A stretch of 9,420 nt of DNA, from positions 1 through 9,420 of the forward strand of contig JAEORJ010000069.1 of the NCBI GenBank assembly GCA_016840945.1, given 5' to 3'. The translations under genes were made by a program, and so were the position numbers. Numbering within the stretch: position 1 is the stretch's first letter; every line of letters begins with the position of its first letter. Below are positions 5,940 to 9,420 of the stretch, piece after piece. This DNA is from Candidatus Gerdarchaeota archaeon. Its GTDB lineage: Archaea; Asgardarchaeota; Heimdallarchaeia; JABLTI01. The notes below the pieces were generated by a model. That model made no database searches. It had not been told where the DNA came from and worked only from the letters and a program-made list of their open reading frames with translations.

Positions 5940-6926
5940 TCAACGATAGGATGTTTGTGGCTTATTTGCCATTATTTCCTCTAATTTTTCCAAAGTTTCT
6001 TTTGTAAGTGAAATTTCACAAGCTTGAACATTTTCCTTTACTTGCTCTGGTTTTGAAGCACCCATTAACGAAGAGCTAATTTCTGGTATTCTAAGTGACC
6101 AAGCTATAGCTAGTTGACTAATGGGTATTGCTAATTCCTCTGCTATCGGTAAAATTTTCAATGCACGTTCCCTTTGGCGTTGAATGACCTCATCGGTATA
6201 ATCCTTGATGTATTTTGCTCGAGAATCTTCTGGTGCTGCTTCAATATATTTGTTTGTTAAAAATCCCCCAGCTAATGCTTCAAAGGTTACTAAACCTATA
6301 CCATGATATTTTGCTACCTCGAGTAAATCAGCCTCTATATATCTTGCATACATATGATATGGAGGTTGTTCTACATGTGGAGGTTGAGCTCCAAGCTGTT
6401 TAGCTAGCCAGATAGTCCTTTCAACCATTGCAGGTGGCCACCAGCTGGTACCCCAATAACGTATAGAACCTTCTTCTATGAGATCAGTCATGGTTAATAT
6501 AATCTCTTCTAAAGGAGTCTCTCTATCAGGTCTATGACAATAATAAATGTCGATATAATCCGTTTGCAATAATCTTAATGAACGTTTTATTGCTTCACGT
6601 ATGTGTTTTCTACTTAATCCTCCACTATTGGGACTTTCTCTCATTTTGTAGTGAACTTTCGAGCTAATAACAAGATCATCACGATTGTTATCTTTTAAGA
6701 ATTCACCTAAGATTTCCTCTGCAGGAGTTTTTTGCTCATCAGGTAAATCAGATGAATCAAATAAACCATATCGATCTGCACAATCAATATAATTAATTCC
6801 TTGATTAACAGCTTCAGTTAAAACAGCAAATGATTGTTCTTTACTGAAATAAGAGCCATGATACATAGTTCCAATGCTTATTTCAGATACTTTTAAACCG
6901 TGTTTTCCTAGATTTCTGTATTTCAT
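5940..6926 (-). CDS. Aldo-keto reductase (COG0667 type), downstream copy of a tandem pair
   Basis: A 328-residue TIM-barrel oxidoreductase, expected to reduce aldehydes or ketones with NAD(P)H in the cytoplasm. The catalytic tetrad is complete: Asp48 and Tyr53 in IDCADRYG, Lys90 in ISSKV, His131 in YYCHRPD. The cofactor end is GASKPEQVKEN (289-299). NSGGLSRKHIRE and VEQPPYHMYARYIE place it with the YghZ/Kv-beta-like reductases. An in-frame GTG at 6935 would add three residues. ATG at 6924-6926 is preferred because AGGTGA (6932-6937) lies five bases upstream, and this gives the same KYRNLGKHG start as its twin. That Shine-Dalgarno overlaps the twin's stop codon, so translation is probably coupled. 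The substrate is unknown. Confidence 0.93.
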   Translation of the reverse strand: MKYRNLGKHGLKVSEISIGTMYHGSYFSKEQSFAVLTEAVNQGINYIDCADRYGLFDSSDLPDEQKTPAEEILGEFLKDNNRDDLVISSKVHYKMRESPNSGGLSRKHIREAIKRSLRLLQTDYIDIYYCHRPDRETPLEEIILTMTDLIEEGSIRYWGTSWWPPAMVERTIWLAKQLGAQPPHVEQPPYHMYARYIEADLLEVAKYHGIGLVTFEALAGGFLTNKYIEAAPEDSRAKYIKDYTDEVIQRQRERALKILPIAEELAIPISQLAIAWSLRIPEISSSLMGASKPEQVKENVQACEISLTKETLEKLEEIMANKPQTSYR

Positions 6927-6931
6927 TTTTT

Positions 6932-6937
6932 TCACCT
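6932..6937 (-). promoter_or_regulatory. Shine-Dalgarno overlapping the upstream stop codon
   Basis: AGGTGA on the minus strand includes the TGA stop (6932-6934) of the upstream reductase and sits five bases before the next gene's ATG (6924-6926). It settles the start of the downstream gene and implies coupled translation of the pair. Confidence 0.7.
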
Positions 6938-7915
6938 ATAGAATGATGTTAATTTATTTTGCAAAACCTCATCTATGTTAGTCAGTATTTCCTTGGAAAA
7001 TTCAATTCCACTTGCAAGGGTATTTGATTTTATATGGTCAATCTTTGAACCACCAATAATGACTGAACTAATTTGGGGATTTTGTAGAACCCAAGCTATG
7101 GCAAATTGATTAAGAGGTAAATCAAGTGATTTAGCTAGTGGAATTAATTCACTAACGCGTTCACCATATAGCTTTATCATTTCAGCTTGATAATGACTTT
7201 TTGCTGCACGGCTTGTTTTAGGTATTGATTCTAAATATTTCCCAGTTAGAACTCCTCCCGCTAATGGTTGATATGCAATTACACCTAAACCATGAGTGCT
7301 TGCTAACTCGGAAATTTCAACCTCCATATATCTTTCAAATAAATGATACTTTGGTTGTTCAACAGCAGGAGGTTGTAAACCAAAATTTTTAGCTAAACCA
7401 ATAGCTCGTTCAATTAGATAAGCAGGCCATCTACTTGTTCCCCAATAATGTATTTGACCTTCATCCACAAGATTGGTCATTATTGAAATGGTTTCTTCTA
7501 ATGGGGTAGTAGGATCAGGACGATGACAATAATAGATGTCAAGATAATCAGTTTTCATTTGCTTTAATGAGTCCCTTATTCCTTCCCGTATATGTTTTCT
7601 ACTTAGACCACCACTGTTAACGCTATCTCTCATTTTATACCAAACTTTTGAACTTAGAACGAAATCATCTCTATTATAATCCGTCAAAAATTCTCCAACA
7701 ATAGTCTCTGCTCTTATTCTATCTTTAAAATCCATTACGATATCATCATACAATCCGTATCGGTCTGCACAATCAATATGATTTATTCCTTGGTTGTTTG
7801 CTTCTGCTAAGCATTTTAACGCATCTTCTTTACTAACCTTAGAACCATAATACATTGTACCAAGACTTATTTCTGATACTTTTATTCCATGCTTTCCTAA
7901 ATTTCTGTATTTCAT
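6932..7915 (-). CDS. Aldo-keto reductase (COG0667 type), upstream copy of a tandem pair
   Basis: A 327-residue NAD(P)H-dependent reductase with the same tetrad positions as its downstream twin: Asp48, Tyr53, Lys90 and His131. Both share KYRNLGKHG, CADRYG, NSGGLSRKHIRE, YYCHRPD and a tail ending YR, so they arose by tandem duplication. PLAGGVLTGKY is the family motif after the barrel's sixth strand. The cofactor motif GGSKIDHIKSN (288-298) has His294 where a Gln is usual, a possible change in cofactor handling. The start ATG has AAAGGAGA (7925-7932) upstream; its GGAG core ends ten bases before the ATG. The gene begins 21 bases after the third reductase gene and its stop overlaps the ribosome site of the next, so all three reductases look like one operon. 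The substrate is unknown. Confidence 0.93.
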   Translation of the reverse strand: MKYRNLGKHGIKVSEISLGTMYYGSKVSKEDALKCLAEANNQGINHIDCADRYGLYDDIVMDFKDRIRAETIVGEFLTDYNRDDFVLSSKVWYKMRDSVNSGGLSRKHIREGIRDSLKQMKTDYLDIYYCHRPDPTTPLEETISIMTNLVDEGQIHYWGTSRWPAYLIERAIGLAKNFGLQPPAVEQPKYHLFERYMEVEISELASTHGLGVIAYQPLAGGVLTGKYLESIPKTSRAAKSHYQAEMIKLYGERVSELIPLAKSLDLPLNQFAIAWVLQNPQISSVIIGGSKIDHIKSNTLASGIEFSKEILTNIDEVLQNKLTSFYR

Positions 7916-7936
7916 TTTTTGTTTTCTCCTTTAAAA

Positions 7937-8944
7937 TCAATAAGCAAATCCCATATCTACCCTTAACTCTGAAAAAAGTTCATCGATCTCTTTCACAAGT
8001 TTTTGTGATAGAGGACCCATTTCAATGGCTTTTGCATTTTCTTCCACCTGACTTGGATTCTTAAAACCAGGAATAGGGACAATTGATTCATGTTTTGCCA
8101 GAATATAACCTATCACTATTTGAGCTAAAGTTCGACCACTATTAGCAATTAATTGTTTTAAGTCATCCAATTTTGAGAATGTTTGTACCATTTTTTCGTC
8201 TTTGAAATTTAATCTATGCAAGTAATGATCTTTTGATACTTTACTTTCCTCATTGTATTTCCCTAATAGAATACCCATTCCAAAAGGACTTCTTATTAAA
8301 CCTCCAAGTTGATTGTCTGAAAGTAATTGAAGCATTTTGGGATTTTCTCGAGTAAAATTAATACTAAATTGAAAAGATGAACAATGTTCTCCTTCAGCAA
8401 GAGTTTTTGCTCGAGAAACTGAATCTGTACTCCAACCATAACTACGGATATAACCATCACTAACAAGTTCTTCTAAAGTATCTCGTATATTATCAATTTT
8501 CTCGAGAGCCATATCTGACCAATGTAATTGAAAGATATCAATATAATCAGTTTGTAATCTTTTCAAACTGTTAAGACAAGCTCGTTTTATATATTCAGGA
8601 GTGATATCTTTTTCTCCTGTAGATAGGCAAGGTGTTTTAGGATCACCTGATTCAAAATTCCAAAGTGAAGCAAATTTAGTTGCAATAACTACCTCCTCTC
8701 TTCTACCTTTCAAGGCTTCACCCAAAATTTTTTCACTCCTACCACAACCATAAACATCAGCAGTATCAAATAATGTTATCCCCAAATCTAATCCCTTTTT
8801 TATTGAATCTAATGCAATCTTTTCATCTACATGTCCATGTGAATGAATTTTCCCTCCATGATAAAATAAACCACCAATGGGAAAACAACCCATCCCTACT
8901 GAACTAACTTTTATCTTGCTCTTACCAAATATTCTAGTTGACAT
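7937..8944 (-). CDS. Aldo-keto reductase, first gene of the reductase operon
   Basis: A 335-residue cytoplasmic aldo-keto reductase, more distant from the tandem pair. The tetrad is intact: Asp60 and Tyr65 in FDTADVYG, Lys90 in IATKF, His141 in IFQLHWSD. The cofactor end is IPGFKNPSQVEENAKA (about 291-306), with Lys295, Gln299 and Asn303 as expected for an NADP-type site. A His/Gly-rich stretch, YHGGKIHSHGH (28-38), follows the first strand and is not typical. An upstream TTG at 9004 would add 20 residues. ATG at 8942-8944 is preferred because GGTGAT lies just upstream and the added residues would sit in the operator region. The leader is then about 60 bases and contains one of two tandem dyads, so this operon is probably controlled by the divergent regulator. 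Confidence 0.93.
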   Translation of the reverse strand: MSTRIFGKSKIKVSSVGMGCFPIGGLFYHGGKIHSHGHVDEKIALDSIKKGLDLGITLFDTADVYGCGRSEKILGEALKGRREEVVIATKFASLWNFESGDPKTPCLSTGEKDITPEYIKRACLNSLKRLQTDYIDIFQLHWSDMALEKIDNIRDTLEELVSDGYIRSYGWSTDSVSRAKTLAEGEHCSSFQFSINFTRENPKMLQLLSDNQLGGLIRSPFGMGILLGKYNEESKVSKDHYLHRLNFKDEKMVQTFSKLDDLKQLIANSGRTLAQIVIGYILAKHESIVPIPGFKNPSQVEENAKAIEMGPLSQKLVKEIDELFSELRVDMGFAY

Positions 8945-8973
8945 AGAATCACCAATCAAATTTGTTTTGAACG

Positions 8974-8992
8974 ATTCAATATACAATTGAAT
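8974..8992. promoter_or_regulatory. Operator copy 1: ATTCAA-N7-TTGAAT
   Basis: ATTCAA (8974-8979) and TTGAAT (8987-8992) form a 6-bp dyad with a 7-bp spacer. It lies in the leader of the reductase operon and has the same half-sites and spacing as copy 2. A second odd palindrome, TACAATT-G-AATTGTA (8982-8996), overlaps it. Confidence 0.6.
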
Positions 8993-8994
8993 TG

Positions 8995-9021
8995 TACCAT
9001 TCAACTAACATTTGAATGGTA
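8995..9021. promoter_or_regulatory. Operator copy 2: TACCATTCAA-N7-TTGAATGGTA
   Basis: This is a perfect 10-bp inverted repeat with a 7-bp spacer (arms 8995-9004 and 9012-9021), containing the ATTCAA-N7-TTGAAT core of copy 1. Its centre (9008) is 25 bp from the centre of copy 1 (8983). It covers the predicted transcript start of the reductase operon (about 9004) and abuts the TATA box. Confidence 0.72.
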
Positions 9022-9024
9022 GAA

Positions 9025-9035
9025 ATATATATAAG
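9025..9035. promoter_or_regulatory. TATA box shared by the reductase operon and the divergent regulator
   Basis: The near-symmetric run ATATATATAAG reads as a TATA box on both strands. Minus-strand transcription would start near 9004 and plus-strand near 9056, about 23 bases before the regulator ATG. Confidence 0.5.
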
Positions 9036-9078
9036 TTTTGGTTAAATATCGAAATGTAGATGCATTTGAAGTGATAAA

Positions 9079-9420
9079 ATGAGCAAAATTGATGAAAACA
9101 AGGAAATCGAAAAGAAAGAGATACTTTACAGTTATTGGGAAAAATTACCTTTGGTTATAAATATAGATATACCTAGTGAAGAAGTGTTATCTCATGAAGT
9201 AAGGAATTTAATTATACACTTTATACGAAAAGGCAAAGAAGAGAAATGGAAAGATGGTACTAATAGAATAAGACATTCATTTTCCGCCAAAGAATTATTA
9301 GATATGGCCAATAAAAAAATGGATGAAAATATGAAATTACAGAGTATGTATTTTCCTATCCAGAAATTACAGGAATATGGTATAATCGATATCATTACTA
9401 CTCTTCATGAAGGAAGACAT
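9079..9420 (+). CDS. Putative winged-helix transcription regulator, 5' part, runs off right edge
   Basis: 114 codons are seen, with no stop to the edge. Start ATG (9079-9081) has AGTGAT three bases upstream. After an acidic/basic head, residues 38-51 (SHEVRNLIIHFIRK) look like the first helix of a winged-helix fold. SFSAKELLDMANKKM (67-81) and LQSMYFPIQKLQEYGIID (87-104) then read as helix-turn-helix with the recognition helix. ITTLHEGRH (106-114) begins the wing, the place where ArsR/PadR-like proteins often have a GR-containing hairpin. I cannot name the family. The gene diverges from the reductase operon over a 134-base region with tandem dyads, so regulation of that operon and of itself is the simple reading. 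Any ligand-binding part would lie beyond the window. Confidence 0.75.
   Translation, partial: MSKIDENKEIEKKEILYSYWEKLPLVINIDIPSEEVLSHEVRNLIIHFIRKGKEEKWKDGTNRIRHSFSAKELLDMANKKMDENMKLQSMYFPIQKLQEYGIIDIITTLHEGRH

Noticed and set aside
6215..6403. 62-codon open frame on the plus strand
   Set aside because: Antisense to the downstream reductase copy; no ribosome site or family pattern.
7855..8064. 69-codon open frame on the plus strand
   Set aside because: Antisense across the junction of two reductase genes; Phe/Leu-rich by composition.
8942..9004. TTG at 9004 as start of the first reductase
   Set aside because: The extra 20 residues are not part of the fold, would overlap the operator and begin at the predicted transcript start. 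The ATG at 8944 has GGTGAT upstream.
9192..9395. 67-codon hydrophobic open frame on the minus strand
   Set aside because: Antisense to the winged-helix regulator, whose codon use and ribosome site are convincing. The hydrophobic look comes from AT-rich antisense codons.
1..9420. CRISPR array, insertion sequence, tRNA or rRNA
   Set aside because: No spaced direct-repeat series, no transposase-like frame with terminal repeats and no tRNA- or rRNA-like sequence was seen on either strand by eye.

Overview
The window looks archaeal. It is AT-rich, TATA-like boxes (TTATATATA type) lie about 25 bases before several inferred transcript starts, Shine-Dalgarno motifs are of the GGTGA/GAGGGTG type, T-runs follow genes, and the surface protein is membrane-anchored. 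The gene mix (anaerobic 2-hydroxyacyl-CoA dehydratase activator, HxlR-type regulator, stand-alone solute-binding protein, several aldo-keto reductases) suits an anaerobic archaeon of the Asgard or Bathyarchaeia kind. That lineage guess is weak, because no rRNA or marker gene is present.

Layout, left to right. (1) 1-2070, minus: the first 690 codons of a large CoA-dehydratase activator that runs off the left edge. Its reading frame is clear but its start is unusual (AUU with a good Shine-Dalgarno, or a one-base indel after an ATG). (2) 2200-2370, minus: a 56-residue Cys-rich small protein. It is divergent from (3) 2477-2863, plus: an HxlR-family regulator with cysteines placed like those of the YodB redox switch. 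A shared palindromic TATA box and a cluster of TTACTT half-sites lie between them. (4) 2876-3916, minus: a tandem GNAT acetyltransferase. (5) 4060-5874, minus: a family-5 solute-binding protein whose lobes appear circularly permuted. (6) 5940-8944, minus: three aldo-keto reductase genes, the last two a tandem duplicate with a translationally coupled junction. (7) 9079 to the right edge, plus: the start of a winged-helix regulator, divergent from the reductases.

The window appears to hold two regulatory modules of the same design. In each, a plus-strand DNA-binding regulator diverges from a minus-strand target, one near-symmetric TATA box sits between them, and an operator-like repeat lies on the target side over its expected start site. 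At the right end the operator is a tandem pair of ATTCAA-N7-TTGAAT dyads 25 bp apart, the clearest regulatory signal in the window. The likely target is a reductase operon that may read through into the solute-binding protein. The substrate of that operon cannot be told from sequence. The most unusual protein is the permuted binding protein.
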